A stretch of DNA of 64,000 bases from Aphis gossypii. Lineage: Eukaryota; Arthropoda; Insecta; Hemiptera; Aphididae. The notes beneath the pieces were generated by a model. That model worked only from the letters and a program-made list of their open reading frames with translations. It was not told where the DNA came from and ran no database searches. Shown here piece after piece: positions 26,383 to 39,989 of the stretch. Position 1 is the first letter of the stretch, and every line of letters starts with the position of its first letter. Both the position numbers and the translations under genes were made by a program. The stretch is taken from the NCBI RefSeq assembly GCF_020184175.1, contig NC_065531.1, positions 76,850,604-76,914,603 on the forward strand, read 5' to 3'.

Positions 26383-29300
26383 TATAAAATAAAAACAAAA
26401 CAAAAAAAAAAAAAATCGATTTAACGAATAAGAGACAAATACGTTTTATGAACGATTCGGTTTAAAATAATATTTTTAAAAATTATACGAAACTCGTTTA
26501 AACATCGGTTTCTGTTTTAAATCAGTATGAGATATATCACAATAATATAATATAAAAATGATTATTTTAACGATAAGGTATCATTATATTATCGAAATAT
26601 ATAATCGTTTTTGTAATTTTTATTTTAGACAATTAATTGATATACTGTGTCTACAAACAAATATTATTTTTAGAAATTATTTTACTTTTTACTTATTGAA
26701 TATTTATTTTAAGAATTTCAATGTAAAAAAGTAGTTTAGGTAAGTGTGTACCGTTTTGCTGTATGATAGGTGTTTAGCAGTTAGGAAATGGACGTATTAA
26801 TTTTGAACTCAGTGATATATTATTGTATACGAAAAATGATTCTGAGCGGAAATGGTCTGTCACTTCTGTAACTTGTCAGCCTAAAACACTAAGTACATTT
26901 TATTATTTATATTCTTTTTGGTTATTCCTACTAATTTTTATTTTGCTCCACTATCAGTATTACGGTAAATTGATTTTAATACACATACATAAATATTATA
27001 AATATTTAGATTTTAGTTATTATAATAATATATATTTATGTATTATCATATTACACTCGTGTTATTAATTTTTAAATAAATACTGCTTAACCGTTAAATA
27101 GTTGAATTTAGTAAAACTTATTATATAGGTAGGTAAAAGTCTTAAATGTCTCCACGAATAAGTCATAACAAAATAATGAATACCGTTATCCAAAGAGCCT
27201 ACTAACTAAAACCAATTTTCTATCAGGAATCATTTTTATTGTCCAAAAAGGGCAGACATGAATGAAAAATAAAATGAAATAATATTTTAGAAAATTTCAT
27301 TCGTGAAGTATTTTAAATTTGTCTTCTGTTAAATAACTTTAAGTCTACTTTTCTGATACTAATCATTTCATATTTTACGATAGTTTTTTATTTTCATGTT
27401 CACATATATAATATGTAATATTAGTATATAGTTATTTATTTTAATATAAGAAGCTATATTTTGTCACATATATACAGATGCATGGTGTCATTGCATAACT
27501 GGAATTATTTCAGAGAAAAGAGTACTTGACCTTTTTTAATTTTGATAATCTTAAGTACCAAACACATTTAATCTGTTACTAAAAACCATCTTCAACGTTG
27601 AATATAACAAATTTTTATTGTTCCAAAAATAAATAATACCTATATGCAAAAAAACACATTGTAAAATGAATTCATTCATAGCTCCAATTCGAGGGTTTAG
27701 TTTTCATTTAATAATAATTAATATACTACAATTTAATTAATGGCTTATTATAAAATGTGGACTTTAATAATAACTAATAATACATACGGATATTGTACAT
27801 TTCAAAAGTTTTTAGACACTTTGTTTAACGCCTTATTTTATTAAAGATAAACAAATAAACTGATTTTAATCCTGAAAAATTACTGAAATATTTAATTAAA
27901 AATAATCATTTAAATAATTGCTTTCTAAATTAAAATTTTTAAATATCCAATCATTATTTTAATTATAAATGATATTAATGTCTTAGAAAATTGTAAGTAA
28001 CTTTGACAGGTCAACAAATTCTATTATTTATAAATATTAAATATTTTACTATAATCTATATTGATGAATATTGTTGGAACTTAAAAAAAGTTATTTATAC
28101 GATGTACATAAATAATAACATTCGAAATTTGTTTCAGTGTATCTTAACATTTCTACAACCATTTAAATTATATGAATGAAAATAAAATAAAATTTTCTTT
28201 TAATAATTTGAAAAAAAAAAACGAACTATAATAACAATATAAAATGTTTATTCTTTTGAAAATTGATAATTAATATTTACTGTTTAATAGTTGCCACTTA
28301 AAGTAAATTATGAATAAATAAACCTACGAGATTAGAAGGTCTGCAGACTACTCAGATTATTCAAAATATTGTGAATGGTAAAATTACTTAATGCGTTAGA
28401 ATAGTCTATAAATATGAATTATTTGTTTGATGAAGTTGGTCACAGTTTTATATGAAATACTGGTCATTTTGTTTCATTTTAACTACACAAGATATAGCAA
28501 TTGAAACGACTTAACAATATTTATATGAATATTTTAAGATGGATTCATAGAATTCAAATATTGAGAATCTCACTTAAATGAACTAAGTGAAAAGTCTTGA
28601 TATTTGAATTTTTTGCATTTATTACCAAACAAATTAAAACAACTTTTATTTGAACTTTTTAAGTTTAATGTTGATAAGTAGATAAATAAAATTAACTCAA
28701 GTTTGTATAGTGTAATAAATTATACGAATAAAAAAATAAGCTTGCACTTATGTTAGAATTTAAATATGTTTTAATTTAATACAAAAGTAATGTGTATTTG
28801 TATGGCTAATGAAACTATTTACATTATATTATTATGTTCTATGAATAGTGAATACATTGTATTTATAATATATTATGTATTTGTACAATGTATGTTATAT
28901 ATTATTGTATGTACATTGTACATGAACCAAAATTAAGTGAATTTATTTTTGAAGTATTAGATACAATTATTATAAAATCAGCAAGTTATAGTCACATATG
29001 TATATTGCAATGTTCTTGTCTGATCGTTTTTTAACATTTATGTTTAATGCATGTCCTTTCGTGTTTTATTTACATTGTTTTGTGCTGTATTTTATTAAAT
29101 AACAAATAGTTTTATTTTTCTGACGAGAAGTTAAGTGCGTAAGGTGGGTAATAAATATCATGTTTGTCTTTTAAAAAGTTTCAATAACTATTTAAATATT
29201 AAAACAAGAAGAAAAAAATTTAAGACATATGTGTGTATAAAAGTAAACATCCTTAAGATATTATTCGTGTGGTTTTTATTTAACTTAGGAAATACTTTGA

Positions 29301-32300
29301 AAGTTTATTATTTTCAAGTACATTGTTATATATTATTGTATGTTATTTTATTACCTACATTTATTTCGAATATTTACATTGTTGCTTGACAATTGAGCTG
29401 CCTTTTAATGATTTTATGGGTTTGCAAACAATAACATTTTTCATTTTTATAAAACTAAATTGAGAAATGCAAATAATTCTATAACCAATCAGAACACTCA
29501 TTTCATTCATAGTTCACAGTTATTATTTTCTCAATTAATTTCATTGGAAAAACAATAAGACACTTTATACATTAATATTTAATCATTTATTATGATTTTT
29601 AAGTTAAAACTGTCATATCCACACTCCCTAAATGGTTACAACATTGAATATTATTTTAGTGCATTTTATAAAAATTTAAGTAACATATTATATATATATA
29701 TATATTATTAAAAAGCCACTAGTATACAACTATGATAACTCAACAGCTTCAAAATAATATAATATTATAGAACAATTTTGTTTTTTTTGTTAAGTATTTT
29801 TTGTAAGGAATTTAGTAGGTACTTTATAACTGAGATTCATTTGATAATTTTATTAAAATTATCTATATTACTATATTACTACACTCTAGTTTTTTAATTA
29901 AATTTTTTTTTTAAATATTATCTTTAGTTAAAATACCTACGCATAAATATTTTTTTTTATTTTTGTAATTGTTTAAATTATGAGATTAAAAGTTATTTAA
30001 ACTGATATACACTCAAAAATATTAATTATTCTTATTTTTCATATTAAGTAGTTCTCAAACTAAATTAAATACATCCCTTTGTTAGAGATTACTCAATACA
30101 TTGGTTTAAAAATACGACTACTTTTCCTTTTTTAATTTAATAATTTATATTTTTACTAGTTTGCTTAGTTAAGACAATACTGAAAGCTTTCTATTTAAAC
30201 TAAAGTTACACATAGAGCTAAAATATACGGGCTACTGCAAAGGTATTAAAATACATTAATACAATTAAAATTACTTATAAAATAAATTGTAACGACTCGA
30301 GCGGAAATAGTGCCGTGATATGATAACTTAAATAAAATACATAAGGTGTTATTACCTAGTTAAAGACATCCTTTCATGCTATTATCGTTGTTCATCTTTT
30401 TTTTTTTAATCGTTTATTACACGATGCATATTATGCCTACTTTTTGCTTTATAAAAATTACTTGCGATTGTCGATTATCATTCTTAGTAGGTAATTGAAT
30501 ATGAATAAATATAAGTATAAATTACATTTTGATCTCAAAAGTATATCAATTTCCTTGTGCTCTTATAAGAATTTAGTCTTATTAGTAATTAGTCATAATT
30601 ATTAATAAGTGTCTGTTATCTAACATTCGCCGAGCTTATTGTAGATAAAACGCTGGCGCAGGCGACGCGCAGCGGATCGTATCTTTTATTCACGCGAGCT
30701 CTCTTAAACTCTAAATATAAATTTTAGTCCAATTAATAATTTAAACAACTCTTATAACATAAGTAACACTATACTAACCTATTTACCTAACAAATTATAT
30801 TAATTATTTATAATATTAATACTATAAAAAAAACGCAGGATTCAGTTCTTTTCATTGCAATATGAGTAATCCTACTAATGATGGCAGGTCGGTGTAAACT
30901 TAAAAGTAAATCTCTCAAATTTTATTTTTTTGAATCTAGCAAAAAATAAAAATTAATTAACCGATACATAATCGATTTGAAGTATCAAGCATTACCAATA
31001 GGTATCACCCTGTGATACTCCCATCGAAAAATCTACCGTTGTTAAAGAATGTTAACATAACTGGCCATGTTAAACCTAAATTCAAATTAAATCCTATTAA
31101 CTCTTTTCTTAACTAAAAAAAAAGCTGAAGAGACTTACAAACCAAAAGTAATTGGCTAATACCTCAACTGCCAAGATTAATCGAGTATATCATATATTCA
31201 GTCCACTGTGTCTATGTTGATCAAATATCTTCAGGATTTAAAAAAATCTTGTAATTCACCAGAAAAATGCACACTATACTCTGGAAACCACTCGGCCAAC
31301 TAAAGAGGTTTCCATAATTATAAAGAGCTTTAATGCCGTAAGAAGCCAGCTTAAGGTAAAGTTTTCACAACAGACAATGTTAGATTTAAGTAACTCGATG
31401 TTGAAGCCATCAGATTATGGTATACTTTTTTAAGCCTTATCTCATCTATGCACAGGCTTCCTCAGGTCAATTCTATACTCATTAGAAGCAAATTAAAACG
31501 TTTGACATTAATTAATCAATACCAGATTTTCTAGAGAAGTTAAAAAATATTCTAAATTTTCCAATATCATTACTTAAGTACCAAAGTAATTTTCAATGTT
31601 TAAATACTTATAGTATCTTTTCAAATAAATTCCTTTTAAATAAATTTGTAAATAAATAAGAAATGTCACTGTGACTTCTAACAATTTTTTTTTCATTTAG
31701 CAAATATTGTTATTGTATTTCAGGGTATTGATTTTTTACATCTTAAAAAAAGTACATAGTTATACTACTTATATCTGATGATAATTTTTGAAATCAAAAG
31801 ATATTCGTATTTAAAAAAGAGTATATTACTTGTTCTTAGTCATTATGAATGGAGCAACATTAGTCATATAATATATACATAAACGAGCCCATTAATTAAT
31901 AATACATAACATTATTTAATATTTTTTTTAATATGTCCTATTTAATTGCTCTAGTTTGAGGAAAATATGTTATATACTTAGTTAATTTTAGTACAAAATA
32001 TTGTTATAATGTTTTTCGTTTTACTCTTAACAAATTCTATCGAATAATATAATGTAAAAAGTTAAAACATTATAATAAATTAAATTTTTGCCCATCTCTT
32101 TCTTTTTATGAATACAAATAAATTTATCTACGACAATGTAGATAAATATAATATAATACTATCATAATAATATACATGTTGTATTATATACTTATATATG
32201 TTTAATTTTCATTATTATCTCTAAGAATTATATATTAATTTGACTGTTTTACTTTTATGTATAACTTAATAATTAAATTACATAATTTCGATAGTTTATG

Positions 32301-32731
32301 TCATTTCCTTAAAAAGTAAATTTCCAAAAAAAAAAAACCTCGTAGAATTTATTGAAACTACTAAACCATACCATTATAACTACAAACGCTTTAATTTGTA
32401 TTCTTTTTTAAAATACTAATTTTTATTACACAGGCCGATCTAAAAAAAACTGATTACGTCTGAATGAGAAAACTTTAAAGACGCATTTTTAAGTCGTGTT
32501 TTGTACAAATAGAAATAATTAAAATCAAACAAAATGTTCATAAAACGATCGATTCAAACTCAAAATTTGTCGGAAATGTCTCATCAGCCCCCACGAAGTA
32601 TCAAATGAATACTACATGGCGGTCGGTACAACTTTTTAATTTGAAATCGTATTGCTGTAATGATAACGAATAATGTAATAGTATTTAAATTTATAAAATA
32701 TACAATCAAGAATCACGTATAATGCGCTTAC
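26315..32731 (-). other. Intron splitting the first selectivity filter of the K2P gene (about 6.4 kb)
   Basis: It runs on the minus strand from donor GTAAGC at 32731 to the pyrimidine-rich CCAG acceptor at 26315. It separates the first and second bases of the Gly codon in TTI-G|YGN. An intron at this place is a recognised conserved feature of many K2P genes. The interior is AT-rich, with an (AT) run at 26346-26376 close to the acceptor and a more mixed-composition stretch at 30.6-31.6 kb. I see no confident gene in it. Confidence 0.85.
26346..26376. repeat. (AT)n dinucleotide microsatellite
   Basis: About 15 uninterrupted AT units lie some 30 bases upstream (in transcript order) of the YGN/M2 exon acceptor, so they sit in or beside the branch-point zone of that intron. 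Confidence 0.95.
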
Positions 32732-32908
32732 CGATCGTTGTGATAACTGTGACCGAGTATAATAATGCGCCTGTTAATGACCACTGTTCCGTGTTTTTGC
32801 TGTCGTATCCTTGTATGTTTTTCGTTGATATGATCTGTGTCTCGAACTTGTGCAGCGGTTCGTATACTAATTTCGTCCAATTTAATTCGTGTAACACGTG
32901 CATTCTCA
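32732..32908 (-). CDS. K2P potassium channel, extracellular cap and first pore-helix exon
   Basis: This 177-nt minus-strand exon has acceptor TTTGTTTTCAG (ending at 32909) and donor GTAAGCG (at 32731). It starts with two bases (TG) that finish a Leu, Val or Met codon, then reads RMHVLHELNWTKLVYEPLHK and FETQIISTKNIQGYDSKNTE, then QWSLTGALLYSVTVITTIG. W(S/T)..GALLYS.TVITTIG is the P1 pore helix and filter of K2P channels. The preceding (N/H)VL...NWT...(F)E stretch is the usual end of the cap between M1 and P1. NWT is an N-glycosylation sequon facing outside. It joins 26144-26314 exactly in phase. The M1 segment is not in this exon and must come from upstream. Confidence 0.96.
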
Positions 32909-33288
32909 CTGAAAACAAATATTGTTACTTATTATCAAATATACTTAATTAGCGCAGTACTTGTTAGTAAATAATAAAATATACGAATATAATACGAGTA
33001 TAACGTAAAGTAATTGCCTAACTTTATCTAATCCGATGAATAAATAAGTATTATTTAATACGTGATCAGGATTGGTCGATTATAGCTGAAAAAATGACGA
33101 TGTGTATTCGTCAGTGTACGTTAACAACAAAAAAATAGCATAGAAGTCATTATTTATAATTATAATTTTTGTCAACTAACAGTCTACTCTAGTATAAAAA
33201 TGTAATGTTTAAAACAGTACCTACGCTAAATAAAAATAAGAATATTAAGATATACATAGTAGTAACCACGTCCTATTTATATATATAT

Positions 33289-33412
33289 AAAAAATGTTCC
33301 AGGACATGATTTGAAGAAGCTATATTTAAGCTATATTTATTTATTTTGCGATTCATTTTTATATATAAGATAAAAAATGTTCCAGGACATGATTTAAAGA
33401 AGCTATATTTAA
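33289..33412. repeat. Short direct duplication, 41-bp units offset by 83 bp
   Basis: Bases 33289-33329 recur at 33372-33412 with one mismatch (gatttGaag versus gatttAaag). The shared core includes aaaaaatgttccaggacatg and gaagctatatttaa. The spacer also contains an extra copy of the word gctatattta. This looks like a recent local duplication. Confidence 0.9.
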
Positions 33413-34391
33413 ACAGAAATGACTTTTTTGATTTATTTTAAGATATTATCTATTTATACTATGAATCTATTTTTACCGTTTTACGTTATTTACAGAAAAA
33501 CATTAAATAATAAGTTATATAAGTTGACATAGTATGGTATGAATATATATTTTAATATAACAATTCAATACTCAATACTAATAATAAAATAAATTTAATA
33601 TTTCTGAAAAAATGTATCAATCTACTGTATTATTAAAAGTGAAATAAATAGTTTTAATGGCTATGGAATCCTATAAAAAATAAATAAAAATCATATCATG
33701 AAATAAACTTAGCAACTATAAAGGCTCCATTCAGTTTTTCGCATACCATAATATAATATCATTGAAATCAAATTTAACATACCGGTAAATAGTGAGTGAC
33801 CCGTTCGACACTAGTGTCTCATGCACAACAAAGTGGTATCCACTTGCCTACCTTTTTTTTGTGTTTAAAATAATTTTTATTTTAAAGAATATAATATACT
33901 CGTAAAATGTTGTTTTTTTGTTTTGTTTTGAGTATACCAATATTTAATTTCTATTGAAGATAATCAAAAAATTGAAATAAAAAGCGTTGTTTTTAACTAA
34001 TAATCTAATTTAAATGCTTAAATAAAATTGGAAATGTCAATATTAATTGAACATTTAATAATATATTCATATTAGGATATTTTCAGAGAATGCTATGGAC
34101 ATTTTTTCCGTACTAGGAATTTTAATAAAATTCATTGATCTGTAAAAAAAAATAGTGTGTACACACTAGAATGAAGAATATTATGGGATATATAATATAT
34201 TATTATAGTTAGCTACCTACCTATATTATAAAATATAAATAATAACACAATAGTCGTATTTTAAACCAGTATTTTGGTTTCCATTTTAAATAAATTTTGT
34301 AAAATATTTATTAGGCAGCTATATTATGTAGGTAGATATAATTTTATTTTAAGAAAAACAAAATGACAAAAAAGTCAATATTAATAATTTG

Positions 34392-34410
34392 TTTTTTTTT
34401 TTTTTTTTTT
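34392..34410. repeat. Poly-T run (T19)
   Basis: This is an uninterrupted run of 19 T in non-coding DNA. No retrotransposed sequence was recognised next to it. Confidence 0.9.
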
Positions 34411-37400
34411 GAATGGTTTAATACATTTTACACTTATTTTTACGTATGTATCATAATATTTTATGAATATATGATGTAAAACCATGATATAAATGGAGCT
34501 ATGTATATATATACTATATTAGATATTGTGATTGTTTGATTTTTTAAAATATTTCATTATTTAAAAAATATTTTACACCTAAAAACGCTAAAATATATTA
34601 TGTATATCATTACACATAAATAAACTCGACTTGAATCTCTCATCGGCGTGTGAAAGCATATTATTATTGTGTATGTTTTTGCATACGAAATCCGCCAGAG
34701 GTAAACGACCAACCTGACTTGCATCTATAATATATCTGATATAGGAGGTGTAAGGGTGTGCCGTCTCTTTTATAGTATTATATTGTTGTTTCGATTCTCG
34801 TGTGAATCTCTAAAGGCTTTCCCCTATCGTTATTTGAGATGGTCTCGCTTACCCAAGTACGAAGAACGATATTACAATAACGCGTCATTTACGTTCATTT
34901 TCTACCACGTAGAGTGAATTTTCAAAGTTACAGTAAGCGAATCGTCAGTATATAATTCGTATGTTCCGCTAGCTCGTGATGATAACGTAGTCGTGGGGTT
35001 ACGTGAGTTGTTCTACTTATATAGCACATTTGTGATTTGGTGTGATGTACATTAAATACACCGTGCAGATTAGGTAATAGAAACAACTGAAAATAAAATT
35101 ACGGACTTCCTTAAGTTCACTAGATAATAACATTTTTTTTTTTTTTTTTTTGGTTAGAGATGATGTAGAATGACTGCTACCTTTACTATCTCTTAATATT
35201 CTCAAAAGGAAATATTTATACAAAGAATAGTACTTTTCTTCTTGTTCTCGTTCCGTTCCAGTTTATTATCTTAGAAGACACAACAAATATATATAATTTA
35301 AAAGTCTGGTTTTAAAATGTACTGTATGATATAAAATGTATTTGCTTACAGATCTTACAGATAAGTTAAAAAAAAAAAAAGTGTTCCAACAATTATTGTT
35401 GGTCTGCACTTTATAGAATACGTATATACTGGTGTTTATATAGGCGTTGACTTTATCTTTTAAAATGAATTATCTTTATGTTATCTTTAGTATAATATAG
35501 TAAGTAGTAAGTAACGACGATGATCATGTTGTTTTAATGAGAACAATTTTTAAATATACGTTTTAGTAGTAAAAAAATATTGCAGTTTGACTTGATGGAC
35601 ATTATTTTGTGAAACAAATATCTTACAACCGCTGTTGTTATTGATAATTGCAAATAATTTTTTGTACGTATTATATGATAATCCTATGCACCAAATTAAA
35701 AATAGAATGATTCGTTGGTATACCGATATGTGCACCGTTTAATTAGTTTACGTCATTGAAGAAATCAAAAAAGTAATTTTTTATGTGTTTGAAAAATAGA
35801 TATTAAAATATATAAATCATCTGTTAGTCCATATGCTAAGGTATATTATGCAGACTTATTATTTTAATGATATTTATTTAGTAATGTAGATCCGTTTATT
35901 TTTTACTCGATAGAACAGCTTTTTGCAGATAACAAGTATACAAAGATTGCTTCTCAAGTGTGCGTATTTCATTACACGATGTACAATAAATTTTAATTTA
36001 ATTTTGTCAGCAACCGGGGCTGCAAATTTACAAGTGTGCTAGAGAAAGTTTTTAAATGATCATCATATCCGTATAGGCGGGTACATAATGAGTTCGAAGG
36101 CAATATCACTTCGCTTCATCTATACTTAACTTCGAACAATGACTTATTATAGCTTCGTAGTATTATATTGTTAATAAAATTTAAAAGCTGTTAAATGCTG
36201 TTTGAGCAATTTATATTTCTAGTCTCGTAAGTTGTGACTGCATGTAATTGTCTGAGTTGTTAACTTTCAAACTGCTTATTAATCGCATAAAAAGTCAATG
36301 GTAAAGTTTTTTTTTTTTTTTATATATATAATCACGTATTCAAGTATTTTTGTATCTTATTAACGAGAGAAAAAAAAATATTCTACACAAATACTTTCCT
36401 CCGTGGGCACAAATAACCATAGTCGTAAACGCACACGCTACACACACGTATAGTTGGTGAACATTTCGTTACAAGTGCTGCACAAATACCTGATATTTTT
36501 CCATATTATAATCTTAAACAATCGTTAATGATTGTATTTTGTAATTATTATTAAATTCCACGATTCTAATACATTATAATCCGATTATACTTAATTACGA
36601 GTTAAACGAAAAAGATACTTGTGTTATTATTTTTTAACACCTCTCGTTAAAAAAAAAAAAAAAAATGTTTGATTATAATATAATTTTAGTGAAAAACTAT
36701 CAAAACTAAAATAAAATATAAATGTATGGTTTTGAATGATTATACGAAAAGGGTTATAAGTGATGATTTAACTGGGTTAAAAACATTTTTCAGAAAACCT
36801 TTCACCTTTGTCATTTGTGTTTATTTTGTATGCAAACGGTTTTGCCGTTAAAGTCAATTAATTCCTAAAAAACTTTTGACAATTCTATAGATTAAAAGGT
36901 TCTATAGATACATATTATGCAAATGCACTAAACGAAAACCTAATATTATGAAAATAAAAAATGTATAACAATAAAATAATAATAATAATAATAAAAAACA
37001 GTATTTTTATGTTATTGTGTATTCGTTTGTTAAAATAGTTCATTGTTATCAACTTTTCATTACTTTAAAGAAACGTAATTAATTGTTATTGAAACCATTT
37101 TTTTTTTTTGTATAACTTGGTTTTTCTAGATTTAAAAACTATAATAAACTTTAAATATTAACTATAAACTATGAATTTTTATAACAATAAAAGTATGTGC
37201 ATATAATAATTGTAATAATATTTAAAATGTTATGAAAAATGTAGGTACTTTTATATTATTTTAAGGGTTCTTCTTAACTGATATCATTAGTTTAAAAATT
37301 AAAACATACTTTACTTAAAAATTATAATTGTATTACTTATACATTAGTATTTAATATAATTAAAATTTTAAGAGAATACATTTATGTGAATACTTTAAAT

Positions 37401-39794
37401 TTAAGTTTATGGTATACATATTATATAATTTATAGTATGTAGAAAGTTCATCACCTATGAAAAAAATAAAAATAAAAACAAAATAAAATACCTTTATTAT
37501 ATAAATTAACTGTACTGCGTTTAATTAATAAATTATTATTATACATTATTGTTGAAATTAATCGTTGCTTTTAATATTAAGTTGTAACATGCGCAATACA
37601 GTAATTATACTTTTTTTTTATCTATACCTACATACAATATCATAATTAATTTTTTAATATCTATCAAATAAATAGTAAATTATACTATAAATTCAAAGTA
37701 TTCTGATATAATATAATATGATAATATACTGATAAAGTGTTCTATGTTTTATATTCATTACTATACGTATTATTATTATTACTGTACAGTCAAAATTAAA
37801 TATTTAAAATACACAGATTATTTAATTAATTGATTTTTTAGCAAAGTAATTCAATTTAAAAATTTAATTAAGAAGGCGCAGTATGTACGGTATATAAATT
37901 GTTAAATATGTATAGTTTAAAGTAGGTATGCAATAAAATGAAAAATAAAAATGTATTAGTTCGATAAATTTGTTTGTATATTTTATTATTAAACTAGCAT
38001 CAATGCTTACACGTATTTCTAAATTTTTGATCGTCAAGTAAACGTCAAAAATATTATACTTCTAGATTTTATCATCGAGACAGCATTAGAGAAGACGTGT
38101 GTGTATTGAAAAGTATGTAAGTAACTATAATATTTTTCGTGATATACATTAATAGGTAGGCTAACCTGTTACCGTTGTTTGTTCTATTTTATTATTATTG
38201 ATAGACGTGTTTATGTTAAAAGTTTAAAAATCGTATTAAGCGTCGATGAAAGGTCTAATAAATAATAATATTATTAACGATGTAAAAACGTACCTATATT
38301 TTATTCATATATTTTCATCTATAAGACATAATTGTATTGACTAGTTTACTGCATATTTATAAATAATAACATAAAAAAATGTAATACCTAATAAAACTAT
38401 TTCACAATCTAACCATGGATATGTGCAAATAATAAAAAAAAATACAAAATGTATCGGTTCGTACATCACCTGCATTACTAGAATCAATCGAATTCAAATG
38501 TTTACTTGGTATGGATACTTTCGCGTAAATACAATATAGAATGACAATCGATAATACTTACGTCTATCTTCTTTATTATAAGAAAAAAAAAAATAAAACA
38601 TAGAATAGATGATACTATATAACTAAGTCATATATCTGTACAGAAAAATTGTTTCTCAAAAAAATATCAGAAATATTATTTGTGATGGATATAAACGGAT
38701 CCAAAGTAATGTTGTAAGTTTTGCTATTGAAAAAAATCAGGACTTGCAGCAAAATACAAAGGCTTTATAAACCGACGTTTTTTCACGGTCGAAGTACAAA
38801 TTACATTCAAAGCAGTAATAAAAACCAGTAAACCCATTAAAAAAAAAAAACCCAAAATCACTGTAATATATTACAGCTTTTTTTTTCTTACCATTTTTGG
38901 TGATGTATTAAACAACTTCCAGTTGAATACACACATCTACAATAAGAGACTTCCAAACTGTGTTTACAAATATAATTTCAATGGCTATTATGTTATATAT
39001 TGACATTTTTGTCATGAAACAGCCGATATAAAGCTACAAAGAACTCAGTTAGACGACAAGAATTTATATAAATAATCAAATAATGTGATTAAATTAATCA
39101 ACAGAGTATAAACGATTGAAACGACAAAGTTTAAATTGTGAACAGATAGACCTTTTTCGCGACCAATATCGATTTTGTTGTATCTGTTCAGAACCTACAT
39201 TATATATTTCATATGATTTTAAAATAATTTAATGGTTGTATTACAGAGTTATGTATAATATTCGAAAACCTTTGAAGGTAACGTCATTGAAACGGCTATC
39301 ATTTGAAAAAACTAAAAATATTTTTGTCAATAATAGTAGATAGGTACAATACCGAATGTATCTAATTAATAAATATTATCGTCAGCGTGAAATTATTCAA
39401 TAAGAATTATATTTTATGATTGATGATGATGGCGTTAATGCAATGCATGTAAAAATGTTTGCTGTAAGTCCTTTGTTAAAAAAAAAATAAATAAATAAAT
39501 AAAAATATATATATATCAAAAATATTTTACACCAATAATTACATCGTGTCTAATGCCCATACAGTATACATATAAACTATAGGTAACTATATAGTGGCGG
39601 TCAGTTATGCACGAATAAATTAGTTAATAATGACACTTTTCAAAAATGTTGTAGGTCTAATCATCAATGATTATGATTTATGTGTTTAAAGAACGAATTA
39701 AAAACTTTTGTATCAGTTGTGATGGCAGATAATATTCTGCATGATCGATAAATTTTTTTCTGACCATGCGTGCACACACGTTTTCACACCTCAC

Positions 39795-39989
39795 GAGTTA
39801 TATTTGAGGAATTAACGTTAACGATTTGCTCACAACGCTTGGCGTTTTTTATCTCTTTTAAACACCAGATGCCGTACATAAAAAACTTGATTTTATATTC
39901 TGTATACATCAAAAGCAGATACTGTTGATAATAAACGTATGCGGCTTTGTAAAGTGGTTGTAAGAAGTAAACGATTTTTGCGTAGATTT
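39795..39989 (-). CDS. Candidate K2P channel exon upstream of the pore exon
   Basis: This minus-strand frame is open from the ATG at 40005, and the proposed exon boundaries are chosen by splice phase. The donor C|GTGAGG (GT at 39794-39793) leaves one base. Joined to the TG of the pore exon this gives Leu, so the protein reads KRCEQIVNVNSSNIT|LRMHV. K2P channels commonly have a Cys and then (N)IT.(R/K)(L/M)NVL before NWT, so the junction is attractive. The segment also has raised GC and two further sequons (NSS, NIT). The proposed acceptor (AAAATAG, ending at 39990) has a poor pyrimidine tract, and internal acceptors (TATACAG, CAACAG) are possible. The N-terminal half does not resemble an M1 helix, which is the main argument against it. 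It may be a chance frame. Confidence 0.4.

Larger units (their letters stand above)
32909..39794 (-). other. Region upstream of the pore exon, probable K2P intron
   Basis: This is AT-rich DNA between the pore exon and the candidate exon at 39.8 kb. It holds a local 41-bp tandem-type duplication (33.3 kb), a T19 run (34.39 kb) and a slightly GC-richer stretch at 34.6-35.0 kb without a convincing frame. It is an intron if the 39795-39989 exon is real, and otherwise undefined intron or 5' flank. Confidence 0.5.

Noticed and set aside
28894..29343. A 19-base word (gttatatattattgtatgt) occurring at 28894 and 29325
   Set aside because: It is composed only of A, T and a few G, so a chance repeat is likely in this background.
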